From the NCBI GenBank assembly GCA_000955875.1, contig JYOE01000017.1, forward strand, positions 107,123 through 171,122: a DNA stretch of 64,000 nucleotides, read 5' to 3'. A program made the position numbers and the translations under genes. Position 1 is the first letter of the stretch; each line of letters starts with the position of its first letter. Below the pieces are notes generated by a model. It ran no database searches. It saw only the letters and a list, made by a program, of their open reading frames with translations, and was not told the DNA's origin. Source of the DNA: Terrabacter sp. 28 (GTDB lineage: Bacteria > Actinomycetota > Actinomycetes > Actinomycetales > Dermatophilaceae). Positions 9,359-18,525 of the stretch are shown here, piece after piece.

Positions 9359-9394
9359 GGCGCCCGGCCCTCCGCCAGCGGAGGACCGGGCGCC
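9359..9394. terminator. Bidirectional hairpin terminator
   Basis: Arms 9359-9375 and 9378-9394 pair over 17 positions with a single C-A mismatch around a tiny CA loop. It lies between two convergent genes, the lytic transglycosylase and creatinase, as expected for a shared terminator. There is no T tract, which is common in high-GC genomes. Confidence 0.8.
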
Positions 9395-9409
9395 TGTCGG
9401 TGCGCCGCG

Positions 9410-10660
9410 TCAGCAGGGAATGATGTTGTGCTCGGGGCCGAACGGGAACTTCGTGATGTTCTCGGCGCCGTCCTCGCCCACGACGAGGATGTCGTGCTCG
9501 CGGTAGCCGCCCGCGCCGGGCTCGCCGTCGAGGACGGTGATCATCGGCTCCATCGACACGACCATGCCCGGCTCGAGCACGGTGTCGATGTCCTCGCGCA
9601 GCTCGAGGCCGGCCTCGCGGCCGTAGTAGTGCGACAGGACGCCGAACGAGTGGCCGTAGCCGAACGTGCGGTTCGGCAGCAGCCCGTGTCCGACGTAGAT
9701 CTCGTTGAGCTCGGCGGCGATGTCCTTGCAGACGGCACCGGGCTTGATCAGCTCGAGACCGCGGCGGTGCACCTCGACGTTGATCTCCCACAGCTCGAGC
9801 GACCGCGCATCGGGCTCGCCGAGGAAGAGGGTGCGCTCCAGGGCCGTGTAGTAGCCCGAGGTCATCGGGAAGCAGTTGAGCGACAGGATGTCGCCGCGCT
9901 GCAGGGTGCGGGTGGTCGCCCAGTTGTGGGCCCCGTCGGTGTTGATGCCCGACTGGAACCAGACCCAGGTGTCGCGGATCTCGCTGTCGGGGAAGGTGCG
10001 TGCGATCTCGTGGACCATCGCTTCGGTGCCGATGAGGGCGACCTCGTACTCGCTGATGCCCTCGCGGATCGCGGCGCGGATGGCCTCGCCGCCGAGGTCG
10101 CCGATGCGGGCGCCGTGCTTGATGACCTCGATCTCCTCTGCGGACTTGACCATCCGCTGGCGCATCGCGTCCTGGGCCACGTCGACGAGCTCGGCGCCGC
10201 CGAGCACCGCCTGCAGCTTGGCGTGGGCGTCGAGCGAGAGGGTGTCGAACTCGACGCCGACGCGGCGCGGCATGATGCCGCGCTGCGCGAGGGCCTCCTG
10301 GACGCCGTGCTGGAAGTTGTCGCGGCGCCAGTCGGTGTAGACGATGTTCTCGCCGTAGCTGCGACGCCACGGCATGCCGGCGTCGATGTTGGCCGTGACG
10401 CTGACCTGTTCGGTCGGGGTGACGACGAGGGCGTACGACCGGCCGAAGTAGGTGAAGAGGAAGTCGGAGTAGTACTTGATGCCGTGGTAGGAGGTCAGCA
10501 CGACGGCATCGAGCCCCTTGGTCGCCATGATCTGGCGAAGGCCGGAGAGGCGGCGCTCGAACTCGGCGTCGGAGAAGGTCAGGGGGACCTTGGTGCCGTT
10601 GTGCAGTTCCTTGAGCCGCTCGAGCTCGCTGACCGACGTGACGGGGGTGGCGATGGACAT
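9410..10660 (-). CDS. Creatinase (creatine amidinohydrolase)
   Basis: A 416-residue M24-fold enzyme that hydrolyses creatine to sarcosine and urea without a metal ion. The C-terminal half has the stretches FGYGHSFGVLSHYYGREAG, LEPGMVVSMEPMI and GGYREHDIL that I recognise from Pseudomonas creatinase, including the region of the active-site His, and the length is close to the usual 400-410. AAGGAG precedes the ATG. It lies 12 nt downstream of creatininase, so the two form an operon, and the sarcosine made here is the substrate of the SoxBDAG enzyme at 16995-22189. Confidence 0.95.
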   Translation of the reverse strand: MSIATPVTSVSELERLKELHNGTKVPLTFSDAEFERRLSGLRQIMATKGLDAVVLTSYHGIKYYSDFLFTYFGRSYALVVTPTEQVSVTANIDAGMPWRRSYGENIVYTDWRRDNFQHGVQEALAQRGIMPRRVGVEFDTLSLDAHAKLQAVLGGAELVDVAQDAMRQRMVKSAEEIEVIKHGARIGDLGGEAIRAAIREGISEYEVALIGTEAMVHEIARTFPDSEIRDTWVWFQSGINTDGAHNWATTRTLQRGDILSLNCFPMTSGYYTALERTLFLGEPDARSLELWEINVEVHRRGLELIKPGAVCKDIAAELNEIYVGHGLLPNRTFGYGHSFGVLSHYYGREAGLELREDIDTVLEPGMVVSMEPMITVLDGEPGAGGYREHDILVVGEDGAENITKFPFGPEHNIIPC

Positions 10661-10672
10661 GGTGGATCTCCT

Positions 10673-11491
10673 TCAGGGGGTGGTGAATCCGGGGGTGGCG
10701 TTGGCCGGGATCAGGTCAGGGGTGGTGCGAAGCTCGGCGCCGATCGACTCGGCGAGCGCGGCTGACGTCCGGTCGAGCAGCAGACGGCCTGCGCTCTCGG
10801 AGGCGGCGGCTGCGGAGGAGAGGCACCCGGAGATGGGCGTGAGCTCCGGGCGGACCGGGAGGCGGTCGTAGCGGGGCAGCTGTGCTGCCGGGAGGTCCAT
10901 CACGCGATCGAGGTGGACGAGCTCGGGGTGCAGGTGCAGCATCAGCGAGGTCTCGAGCACGCCGCCGTGCTCGACGTCCCAACCGGGGAACGTGCCGCGG
11001 TAGATCTCCTCGATCGTCTCCTCGTCGACGAAGTCCCAGTAGGACAGCAGGATCACCGACACGTCCTGCCCTCGCTGCTGCAGCTCGGTCGTCGCGAGCT
11101 CGACGCCCTCGTAGAGGAACTGGTAGTTCTCGAAGTGGCCGTTGAGGAAGACGACCTGCCGCGCCCCGTGGCGCGCGAACTCGAGCGTCAGCGTCCGGGC
11201 GATCGCGATGACGGTGGCCGCGTCGAGGCTCGTCGTGCCGGCCAGGTGGTTGCCACCGCCCGAGCGCTGCTGCGACTTGTAGCCGTACGTGACGGGCGCC
11301 GCGACGATGCCGTCGACGGCCTCGGCCAGTCGGGTGCTCATGGCCTTGGCGAGCAGCACGTCGGTCTGCAGCGGGAGGTGGGGCCCGTGCTGCTCGATCG
11401 CGCCGACCGGGACGATGACGGGCGCACCGCCACCGATCTTCTCGCGGTAGGTGAAGGCGTCGAGCTCCTCCATGAGGACGGTGGTGGGCAT
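10673..11491 (-). CDS. crnA: Creatininase (creatinine amidohydrolase)
   Basis: A 272-residue amidohydrolase that opens creatinine to creatine. Family motifs are clear: PVGAIEQHGPHLPLQTD (metal-binding Glu and His), YGYKSQQRSGGGNHLAGTTSLD, FLNGHFENYQF and WDVEHGGVLETSLML. These match the Pseudomonas enzyme closely. It sits between the NCS1 transporter and creatinase on the same strand. A stable hairpin at 11537-11571 separates it from the transporter and may set relative expression. Confidence 0.95.
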   Translation of the reverse strand: MPTTVLMEELDAFTYREKIGGGAPVIVPVGAIEQHGPHLPLQTDVLLAKAMSTRLAEAVDGIVAAPVTYGYKSQQRSGGGNHLAGTTSLDAATVIAIARTLTLEFARHGARQVVFLNGHFENYQFLYEGVELATTELQQRGQDVSVILLSYWDFVDEETIEEIYRGTFPGWDVEHGGVLETSLMLHLHPELVHLDRVMDLPAAQLPRYDRLPVRPELTPISGCLSSAAAASESAGRLLLDRTSAALAESIGAELRTTPDLIPANATPGFTTP

Positions 11492-11536
11492 GGCTGCTCC
11501 TGAACGGGTCCGGGGGTGCGGGCAGGGTCCAGCGCT

Positions 11537-11571
11537 GCGGTGGGTGGGTCGTGGGCGTTCCCACCCACCGC
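11537..11571 (-). terminator. Intergenic hairpin between permease and creatininase
   Basis: Perfect 12-base arms (11537-11548 and 11560-11571, unit GCGGTGGGTGGG) enclose an 11-nt loop. It lies in the 97-bp gap downstream of the permease, so it can act as a partial terminator or mRNA-stability element. No T tract follows. Confidence 0.55.
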
Positions 11572-11588
11572 GCGCCGGTGACGGGGGG

Positions 11589-13169
11589 TCAGTGCGCGGG
11601 CGCAGAGACCTCGGTCGGGGTCGTGGCCGGCCGACCGGGGGAGTGAGCGTGGTCTGCGTCGTGCGCGCACGCGTCGCCGTGGTCGCGGAGGTAGTCCTCG
11701 TCGGCCAGGTCGGTCCTGATGCCCAGCGGCACGCCGTGGTGGATGCGGTCGCGGAAGCGCGGGTAGCCGAGGGCGAGGTAGAGCAGCCCGGACGTCAGCG
11801 TGCCCGCCAGCCACGAGAGGTCGACGCCGCCCATGGCCGTCGCCGCCGGGCCCTGGAAGGCCGGGAGACCCCCGTACATGAACACCCACGTCATGAAGAG
11901 GCCGCAGACGAAGGCGACGATCGCCGACCAGTTGACGGCCTTGAGGCGGGTGTCGCGCGGGTTGACGAAGAGGTAGCCGAAGGTCTTGTGACGGCGTTCG
12001 AAGACGAAGTAGTGCACGGCCATGATGCCGCCCCACGTCGCGACCCAGGCCGCGATGGCGATGATCCAGCCGTCGAGCAGCGTCGCGAAGTCCTCGGCGA
12101 AGAGGAAGCCGATGACGGCGCACATCGACAGGCAGCCGACGATGACCGAGAGCTTCTTGCGGCCGATGCGGATGTCGAGCGCCTGGAACGCGACGCCGAA
12201 CGTGTAGAGGTTGATGATGTTCGTCGCGATGGGTCCGTGGATCACGAGGAGGATCACGGGGATCGCCATCGCGCCGAAGCTCTTGACGACGAGCTCACCG
12301 GGGTCGGCGGTGCCGTGCATCGTCGCCAGGCTGGCGCCGAGCACGCCGAGCCAGACGACGGGCAGGAACTGGCCGAGCACCGAGGTGAGGTAGAGCTTCC
12401 ACGGCGGGATGCGCTTGGAGACGAACCGCGAGTAGTCCGGCGCGTAGGTGAACCAGCCGATGCCCCAGCCGATCCCGATCGCGGTCATGATGCCCGACAT
12501 GGCGGCCCACCGCTCTCCGCCGGTCAGCACCTTTCCGGGAGGGCCGGCGTAGCCCCAGTCGATCGGCAGCTGGGTCCAGGCGATGACCGACATGACGACG
12601 AGGACGAGGATCGTCGGGGGCATCGTGATGCGCTCGAACTTCGCGATGGCGCTGTAGCCGCGGTAGCAGATGCCGACCTGGATGCTCATGATCACGGCGG
12701 CGACGCCGATCTTCCAGGCGAGGTTGGACGCGTCCGGGTCGACCCAGCCGATCTTGGCGAAGAGCGCCATGACGAGGTCGAGGATGACCCACGTGTTGAC
12801 GGCCGACCACCCGACCGCGACGACGGCCTGGATGGCGGCGGGGAGGTAGGCGCCGCGCCGGCCGAACGCACCGCGGGCGAGCAGCATGCCGGTGGCGCCG
12901 GTCTTCTGCCCGAGCAGCACGAAGAAGCCGAACCCGACCATGCCGATGATGTTGCCGACGACGAGAACCGTCATCGTGTCGGCGAAGCCGAGACCGAGCT
13001 GGATGCCCAGCGCGCCGAGGATCCAGTTGATCGGAGCGACGTTCGCCCCGGCCCAGATCCAGAACTGTCCGGAGACCTTGGTCGTTCGGGCGGACTCCGG
13101 CACTGGCTGGAGCACGTCCTCTACGGAATGGGTCACGTCTTCCGAGTGACTCTTGGTGGAAAGGCTCAT
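11589..13169 (-). CDS. NCS1-family permease, probable creatinine/creatine importer
   Basis: A 526-residue membrane protein of the nucleobase:cation symporter-1 family with about 12 transmembrane segments. The N-terminal motif WIWAGANVAPINWILGALG is characteristic of the family, which carries cytosine, allantoin, hydantoins and similar ring compounds with H+ or Na+. Its place directly upstream of creatininase and creatinase suggests creatinine or creatine as substrate; this is inference from position. The C-terminal tail after the last helix is rich in His and Asp. It is transcribed divergently from the PucR regulator, across a palindrome at 13286-13302. Confidence 0.85.
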   Translation of the reverse strand: MSLSTKSHSEDVTHSVEDVLQPVPESARTTKVSGQFWIWAGANVAPINWILGALGIQLGLGFADTMTVLVVGNIIGMVGFGFFVLLGQKTGATGMLLARGAFGRRGAYLPAAIQAVVAVGWSAVNTWVILDLVMALFAKIGWVDPDASNLAWKIGVAAVIMSIQVGICYRGYSAIAKFERITMPPTILVLVVMSVIAWTQLPIDWGYAGPPGKVLTGGERWAAMSGIMTAIGIGWGIGWFTYAPDYSRFVSKRIPPWKLYLTSVLGQFLPVVWLGVLGASLATMHGTADPGELVVKSFGAMAIPVILLVIHGPIATNIINLYTFGVAFQALDIRIGRKKLSVIVGCLSMCAVIGFLFAEDFATLLDGWIIAIAAWVATWGGIMAVHYFVFERRHKTFGYLFVNPRDTRLKAVNWSAIVAFVCGLFMTWVFMYGGLPAFQGPAATAMGGVDLSWLAGTLTSGLLYLALGYPRFRDRIHHGVPLGIRTDLADEDYLRDHGDACAHDADHAHSPGRPATTPTEVSAPAH

Positions 13170-13285
13170 GTGGGGACTGCTTTCGTCGTTGAAAACCCCT
13201 GAGGATGAATGGCCGGCTGCGACAACGGTAGGATCTGCCTTCCGTCCCTTCCAGACTCACACTGTCTCCTCTCACGGCCCGACCA

Positions 13286-13319
13286 GGTGACAAAGTGTCA
13301 CCACCACTGCGAGGGTGAC
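13286..13319. promoter_or_regulatory. Operator candidate between permease and PucR gene
   Basis: A perfect inverted repeat GGTGACA-AAG-TGTCACC occupies 13286-13302, and a third half-site GGTGAC lies at 13314-13319, just before the PucR start codon. The position between two divergent genes suits an operator for the PucR protein controlling the creatinine genes and itself. Confidence 0.6.
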
Positions 13320-13323
13320 TGCT

Positions 13324-14835
13324 ATGTCCCTTCTGCTGCGCGAGATCCTCGACAGTGGCGCCCTCGCCCCCGGCGCGCCGCAGGTGGTCGCTGCCCAGCG
13401 CGGCGTAGGGACGGCCCGGGTGCGGTGGGTGCACTCCAGCGAGGTGCTCGAGATCGCGCCGCTGCTGTCCGGCGGCGAGCTGCTGCTCACCGGCGGGGTC
13501 GCGCTGCTCGCGCTCAAGCCCGCGGCCCAGGTGGAGTACGTCTGGAGCCTCGCGTCACGGGGCGTCGCCGCGCTCGCCGTCGAGACGGCCGGGTCGGGCC
13601 GGCACCTCCCTGCCGAGCTGGTCGCCGCCGCCGAGGAGGCCGGTCTGCCACTGCTGGAGCTGCGTCAGGTGGTCCCGTTCGTCGAGGTGGCCGAGGAGGT
13701 CAACCGCCGCATCGTCTCGGCGCAGGTGGCAGCCCTCCGCGTCGCGGATCAGCTCTCCCAGGCCCTCACGGAGCGGCTCGCGAGCTCCGGCACGGCCCTC
13801 GAGCCGCTGCTGGGTGTCATCGCCGAGACGCTCGGGGTCCACGTACGGGTGCTCGACACCCGCGGCGGCCTGCTCGGGCAGGCCGGTCCGGAGCCGGACG
13901 CGGAGGCCGAGCCGCTCGGGGTCGAGCTGTCGGTCAGCGGGATCGGGGTCGCCCACCTCGAGCTGCTGGGCAGCCCGGTGGCCGACGTGCAGACCCGGGA
14001 GACCCTGGAGACGGTGCTCGCCAGGGTGCGCAGCATCGTCGCGCTGGCGCTCGCCCGGCACAGCCGGCCCAGCCTGGTCAGGCTCGCCGAGGACGAGCTC
14101 GTGCGACTGATCGGCGCCGGCGGGGGAGGTGAGCGCCTCCTCGAGCTGTGCCAGGCGGGTGGGATCGACCCCGAGCGGCCCCTCGTCATGGCGGTGGTGC
14201 GGCGCCCGGCCGACGGGCGCATCGACACGGAGCAGCGCACCCGCCGTGCCCTGCCGGCCTCGCTCGTCGTCGCCCACGCGGACTGGCTCGAGATCCTCAT
14301 GCCGCTCCAGGCAGCGACGCAGGCCGAGCGGGCGCGGGCTCTCACGGCGCTGCGGGCCGCGATCGCCGGCACCGGTCTGACGGGCGCACTCGGCCCCACG
14401 GCCCCGACCGTGCGGCAGGCCTCGCTCTCCCTCGCGGAGGCGCGCGCCACGTGGCGCCTCGGCCGGTCGGCGAAGGGCACGGCCGCCGTCCACGACGCGT
14501 CCGACTACCTCGTGGAGCGGATGGCCGAGAGGTCGCTGTCGCGCAGTGTCGTCGACGCCCTCGTCGAGGAGGCGCTCGGTGAGCTGGTGCGGCTCGACCA
14601 GCGGTCCGGCGGCGAGCTGGTGCGCACCCTCGACGTGTGGATCTCCACCGGCTGCAACGCGACCGAGTCGGCGCAGCTCCTCTTCCTCGAGCGGCAGTCC
14701 CTGCACAAGCGGCTCCGCCGGATCTTCCAGGTGCTCGGTGGCGACCCGCGAGGGCGGGGTCAGCTCGCGGCGTTGGCGCTCGCGCTCCGGCTCGTGCGCG
14801 GAGGCGCCCAGCTGCGCGACGACCTGCGCTCCTGA
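13324..14835 (+). CDS. PucR-family transcriptional regulator
   Basis: A 503-residue regulator with an N-terminal purine-catabolism regulatory domain (PucR, about residues 1-120; motif LLTGGVALL), a GGDEF-like middle part and a C-terminal PucR helix-turn-helix (LDVWISTGCNATESAQLLFLERQS, where the long spacing is usual). Such proteins regulate purine and related amidine or ureide catabolism. The ATG at 13324 is chosen because GAGGG lies 8 nt upstream; a GTG at 13315 is possible. It is divergent from the creatinine permease and is the likely local activator. The effector is not known; creatinine, creatine or sarcosine are candidates. Confidence 0.85.
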   Translation: MSLLLREILDSGALAPGAPQVVAAQRGVGTARVRWVHSSEVLEIAPLLSGGELLLTGGVALLALKPAAQVEYVWSLASRGVAALAVETAGSGRHLPAELVAAAEEAGLPLLELRQVVPFVEVAEEVNRRIVSAQVAALRVADQLSQALTERLASSGTALEPLLGVIAETLGVHVRVLDTRGGLLGQAGPEPDAEAEPLGVELSVSGIGVAHLELLGSPVADVQTRETLETVLARVRSIVALALARHSRPSLVRLAEDELVRLIGAGGGGERLLELCQAGGIDPERPLVMAVVRRPADGRIDTEQRTRRALPASLVVAHADWLEILMPLQAATQAERARALTALRAAIAGTGLTGALGPTAPTVRQASLSLAEARATWRLGRSAKGTAAVHDASDYLVERMAERSLSRSVVDALVEEALGELVRLDQRSGGELVRTLDVWISTGCNATESAQLLFLERQSLHKRLRRIFQVLGGDPRGRGQLAALALALRLVRGGAQLRDDLRS

Positions 14836-14863
14836 CCGCGGTGCCGGCCGGCTGGGCGGGCCG

Positions 14864-15523
14864 TCAGAGGACGGCGCGGACCGCCTCCTCGAAGTGCTCG
14901 ACGTGCGACGCGGCCAGCTCGGCGGCGCGGTCGGCGTCCTTGGCCACGATCGCCTCGAGCAGGGCCACGTGCTCCTTGATGTGCTCCGAGACGGACGGCA
15001 GCCGTTCGAGCACGAGGCACCAGATGCGCGTCGCCAGGTTGTCGAGCCGGACGAGGGTCTCCTCGAGGTGGGGGTTCTCGGCGGCGCGGTAGATGAGCCG
15101 GTGCACGTCGATGTCGTACTCCATCAGCGGACGCTTGTCCTCGGGCTCGTCGCCCATCGACCCGATCTGCCGCGCCTTCTCGGCGAGCTCGGCACGGATG
15201 TCCGCGCGCGCGACCAGAGCGGCCCGCCGCGCGGCGAGCGGCTCGAGGACGTGGCGCATCTCGGAGATCGCGGCGAGGTCTGTGATGTCGACCTGCGTCG
15301 CGAACGTGCCCCGCCGCGGATAGGACACGACGAGGTGGTCGAGCTCGAGCTTCTTGAGGCTCTCGCGGATCGGGGTGCGGCCGATGCCGAGGTCGCTGCC
15401 CAGCTGCGCCTCGTTGATCGGGGCGCCGGGTGCGATGTCGAGCATGACCAGTCGGTCGCGCAGCACGTGGTAGGCCTGCTCGGCGAGTGAGCCGTACGCC
15501 AGTGCCGGCGCCGTCGCGGTCAT
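14864..15523 (-). CDS. GntR/FadR-subfamily regulator of the sarcosine-serine genes
   Basis: A 219-residue protein with an N-terminal winged helix-turn-helix (motif [19 protein letters not shown]) and a C-terminal all-helical FCD ligand domain. The ATG at 15523 has GGGAGG upstream. It is divergent from glyA-soxBDAG, with two overlapping palindromes in the 152-bp gap, so it probably controls that operon and itself. It converges on the PucR gene with only 28 bp between stops. Confidence 0.87.
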   Translation of the reverse strand: MTATAPALAYGSLAEQAYHVLRDRLVMLDIAPGAPINEAQLGSDLGIGRTPIRESLKKLELDHLVVSYPRRGTFATQVDITDLAAISEMRHVLEPLAARRAALVARADIRAELAEKARQIGSMGDEPEDKRPLMEYDIDVHRLIYRAAENPHLEETLVRLDNLATRIWCLVLERLPSVSEHIKEHVALLEAIVAKDADRAAELAASHVEHFEEAVRAVL

Positions 15524-15624
15524 GGTTCCTCCCGGGTCGGTGGCCACGGTGTCGTGGTCGAGATCGTCGATCTTTCCGGACAGACCGTTGACGACCCGTC
15601 CCGGCAAACATACTATTGCGATCC

Positions 15625-15644
15625 CGATGATATATCAGTCATCG
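15625..15644. promoter_or_regulatory. GntR operator candidate upstream of glyA-sox
   Basis: Perfect 6-base arms CGATGA (15625-15630) and TCATCG (15639-15644) flank an overlapping perfect palindrome TGATATATCA (15628-15637). This AT-rich patch stands out from the GC-rich surroundings and lies midway between the gntR and glyA starts. Confidence 0.65.
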
Positions 15645-15675
15645 ACAACAAGGACATCAACTTCCGGAGGGCTTC

Positions 15676-16992
15676 ATGTCCCAGCTCACCATCACCCCGA
15701 CCGCCGCCGGCACGCTGCTCGACGAGGACCTCGAGCAGCTCGATCCCGAGGTCGCCGCCGCCATCGGGGCCGAGCTCCGGCGCCAGCAGGGCACCCTGGA
15801 GATGATCGCCTCGGAGAACTTCGCCCCGCTCGCGGTCATGCAGGCGCAGGGCTCGGTGCTGACGAACAAGTACGCCGAGGGCTACCCGGGTCGCCGCTAC
15901 TACGGCGGGTGCGAGCACGTCGACGTCGTCGAGTCGCTCGCGATCGAGAGGGTCACGGCGCTCTTCGGGGCGGCACACGCCAACGTCCAGCCGCACTCGG
16001 GGGCCCAGGCGAACGCCGCGGTCATGCACGCGCTGCTCACGCCGGGCGACACGATCCTCGGTCTCGACCTCGCCCACGGCGGTCACCTGACGCACGGCAT
16101 GCGCCTCAACTTCTCGGGCCGCCTCTACGACGTCGTGGCCTACGGCGTACGCGAGGACACCCACGTCGTCGACATGACGGAGGTCGCGCGGCTGGCCAGG
16201 GAGCACCGGCCGAAGATGATCGTCGCCGGTTGGTCCGCGTACTCGCGGCACCTCGACTTCGCGGCGTTCCGGCGCATCGCCGACGAGGTCGGCGCGTACC
16301 TCTTCGTCGACATGGCCCACTTCGCAGGGCTGGTCGCCGCCGGCCTGCACCCGTCTCCGGTGCCGCACGCCCACGTCGTCTCGTCGACGACGCACAAGAC
16401 GCTCGGTGGCCCCCGTGGCGGCATCATCCTCACGAACGACGCCGACATCGCCAAGAAGATCAACTCCGCCGTCTTCCCCGGCCAGCAGGGCGGCCCGCTC
16501 GAGCACGTCATCGCTGGGAAGGCCGTCGCCTTCAAGGTCGCCGCGGGCGACGAGTTCCGCGACCGCCAGCGGCGCACGCTCGCCGGCGCGTCGATCCTCG
16601 CCGAGCGCCTCACCCGGCCCGACGTCACCGACGCGGGAATCGGGGTCGTCTCGGGTGGCACCGACGTGCACCTCGTCCTGGTCGACCTGCGCCACTCGCA
16701 GCTCGACGGCCGGCAGGGGGAGGACCTCCTCCACTCCGTCGGCATCACCGTCAACCGCAACGCCGTGCCGTTCGACCCGCGCCCGCCGATGGTGTCGTCG
16801 GGCCTGCGCATCGGTACGCCGGCGCTCGCCACCCGCGGCTTCGACGAGGCCGCCTTCACCGAGGTCGCCGACGTCATCGCCACGGCGCTCGCCGGCGACG
16901 GCTCCGAGGCGACGCTCTCCGCGCTGCGACAGCGGGTCGACGCCCTCGCGGCCCGGTTCCCCCTCTACCCGACCCTCGAGAAGGTGCAGTGA
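15676..16992 (+). CDS. glyA: Serine hydroxymethyltransferase
   Basis: A 438-residue PLP enzyme that interconverts glycine plus 5,10-methylene-THF and serine. Motifs [34 protein letters not shown] and the PLP-lysine site [14 protein letters not shown] are intact. GGAGGG precedes the ATG. It heads the sarcosine oxidase operon; sarcosine oxidation yields both of its substrates, glycine and methylene-THF, so here it probably runs towards serine. The soxB start follows 2 bases after its stop. It is likely a pathway-specific paralogue rather than the housekeeping enzyme, which cannot be checked in this window. Confidence 0.95.
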   Translation: MSQLTITPTAAGTLLDEDLEQLDPEVAAAIGAELRRQQGTLEMIASENFAPLAVMQAQGSVLTNKYAEGYPGRRYYGGCEHVDVVESLAIERVTALFGAAHANVQPHSGAQANAAVMHALLTPGDTILGLDLAHGGHLTHGMRLNFSGRLYDVVAYGVREDTHVVDMTEVARLAREHRPKMIVAGWSAYSRHLDFAAFRRIADEVGAYLFVDMAHFAGLVAAGLHPSPVPHAHVVSSTTHKTLGGPRGGIILTNDADIAKKINSAVFPGQQGGPLEHVIAGKAVAFKVAAGDEFRDRQRRTLAGASILAERLTRPDVTDAGIGVVSGGTDVHLVLVDLRHSQLDGRQGEDLLHSVGITVNRNAVPFDPRPPMVSSGLRIGTPALATRGFDEAAFTEVADVIATALAGDGSEATLSALRQRVDALAARFPLYPTLEKVQ

Positions 16993-16994
16993 CC

Positions 16995-18215
16995 ATGAAC
17001 CAGCGTGAGCTCCCCGAGCACCCGGACTTCCTCTGGGCCAACCCCGAGCCGAAGCGCAGCTACGACGTCGTCATCGTCGGCGCCGGCGGCCATGGGCTCG
17101 CGACCGCGTACTACCTCGCGAGCAAGCACGGCATCACCAACGTCGCCGTGCTCGAGCGCGGCTGGATCGCCGGCGGCAACATGGCCCGCAACACGACGAT
17201 CATCCGGTCCAACTACCTGTGGGACGAGTCGGCCGCGATCTACGAGCACTCGCTCAAGCTGTGGGAGAACCTCGAGGAGGAGCTCGGCTACGACGTCTTC
17301 TTCTCGCAGCGCGGCGTGCTCAACCTCGCCCACACGCTGCAGGACGTGCGCGACTCGGTGCGCCGCGTCGAGGCGAACCGCCTCAACGGCGTCGACGCCG
17401 AGTGGGTCGACCCCCAGCAGGTCAAGGAGCTGTGCCCGATCATCAACGTCGGCGACGACATCCGCTATCCCGTCATGGGCGGCACGTACCAGCCGCGCGC
17501 CGGCATCGCCAAGCACGACTGGGTCGCCTGGGGCTACGCCCGTCGCGCGAGCGAGCTCGGCGTCGACATCATCCAGAACTGCGAGGTGACGGGCTTCGTC
17601 ATCGACGGCGGGCGGGTCACCGGCGTGGAGACCAGCCGGGGCCGCATCAATGCGGGCAAGGTCGCGCTGTGCGCGGCCGGGCACACCTCGGTGCTCTCCG
17701 AGCTCGCCGGCTTCCGCGTGCCGATCCAGTCGCACCCCCTGCAGGCCCTCGTCTCCGAGCTGCACGAGATCATCCACCCCACCGTCGTCATGTCGAACCA
17801 CGTGCACGTCTACGTGTCGCAGGCGCACAAGGGCGAGCTCGTCATGGGGGCCGGCATCGACTCCTACAACGGCTACGGCCAGCGCGGCTCGTTCCACGTC
17901 ATCGAGCACCAGATGTCGGCGGCCGTCGAGCTCTTTCCCGCCTTCTCGCGCGCCCACCTGCTGCGCACCTGGGGCGGCATCGTCGACGTGACGATGGATG
18001 CCTCGCCGGTGATGGGCAGGTCGCCCGTCGACGGCATGTACGTCAACTGTGGTTGGGGCACCGGCGGGTTCAAGGCCGTGCCCGGAGCCGGCTTCGCCTA
18101 CGCGCACACCATCGCCACCGACGAGCCGCACGAGCTCAACCGGGGCTTCGGCCTCGACCGCTTCGTCAGCGGCGCCCTCATCGACGAGCACGGCGCCGCA
18201 GCCGTCGCCCACTGA
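16995..18215 (+). CDS. soxB: Sarcosine oxidase, beta subunit
   Basis: A 406-residue flavoprotein of the DAO family and catalytic subunit of heterotetrameric sarcosine oxidase, which oxidises sarcosine at FAD and passes electrons to a covalent FMN and then O2. The FAD-binding motif [18 protein letters not shown] starts near residue 25. His174, in [15 protein letters not shown], matches the position of the FMN-linked His (about 173) in corynebacterial enzymes. The C-terminal block [15 protein letters not shown] is also characteristic. The ATG lies 2 bases after the glyA stop and soxD follows 21 bp downstream. Confidence 0.96.
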   Translation: MNQRELPEHPDFLWANPEPKRSYDVVIVGAGGHGLATAYYLASKHGITNVAVLERGWIAGGNMARNTTIIRSNYLWDESAAIYEHSLKLWENLEEELGYDVFFSQRGVLNLAHTLQDVRDSVRRVEANRLNGVDAEWVDPQQVKELCPIINVGDDIRYPVMGGTYQPRAGIAKHDWVAWGYARRASELGVDIIQNCEVTGFVIDGGRVTGVETSRGRINAGKVALCAAGHTSVLSELAGFRVPIQSHPLQALVSELHEIIHPTVVMSNHVHVYVSQAHKGELVMGAGIDSYNGYGQRGSFHVIEHQMSAAVELFPAFSRAHLLRTWGGIVDVTMDASPVMGRSPVDGMYVNCGWGTGGFKAVPGAGFAYAHTIATDEPHELNRGFGLDRFVSGALIDEHGAAAVAH

Positions 18216-18236
18216 CCGTCACGCAAGGAGACCCCG

Positions 18237-18524
18237 ATGCTCATCATCGACTGCCCGAACTGCGGGCCCCGCCCCGAGACCGAGTACGGCTACGGCGGCC
18301 AGGCGCACGTCGCCTATCCCGAGGACCCGCACGCCCTCACCGACGAGGAGTGGGCGCAGTACCTCTTCTACCGCGACAACCCCAAGGGCGACTACGCCGA
18401 GCGGTGGGTCCACTCCGCCGGCTGCCGCAAGTGGTTCAACGCCGTCCGCGACACCCGCACCTACGAGATCTCGGCGGTCTACCGCACCGGCGAGACCCGC
18501 TCCGAGACCCAGAAGGGAGCCTGA
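18237..18524 (+). CDS. soxD: Sarcosine oxidase, delta subunit
   Basis: A 95-residue zinc-binding subunit of the heterotetramer. The expected ligands are visible: Cys6 and Cys9 (DCPNCG), His59 and Cys63 (HSAGCRKW). The stretch EYGYGGQAHV and YLFYRDNPKG are hallmarks of the family. AAGGAG lies before the ATG. It is one base from the soxA start, so the B-D-A-G order is the classical one. Confidence 0.96.
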   Translation: MLIIDCPNCGPRPETEYGYGGQAHVAYPEDPHALTDEEWAQYLFYRDNPKGDYAERWVHSAGCRKWFNAVRDTRTYEISAVYRTGETRSETQKGA

Positions 18525-18525
18525 C

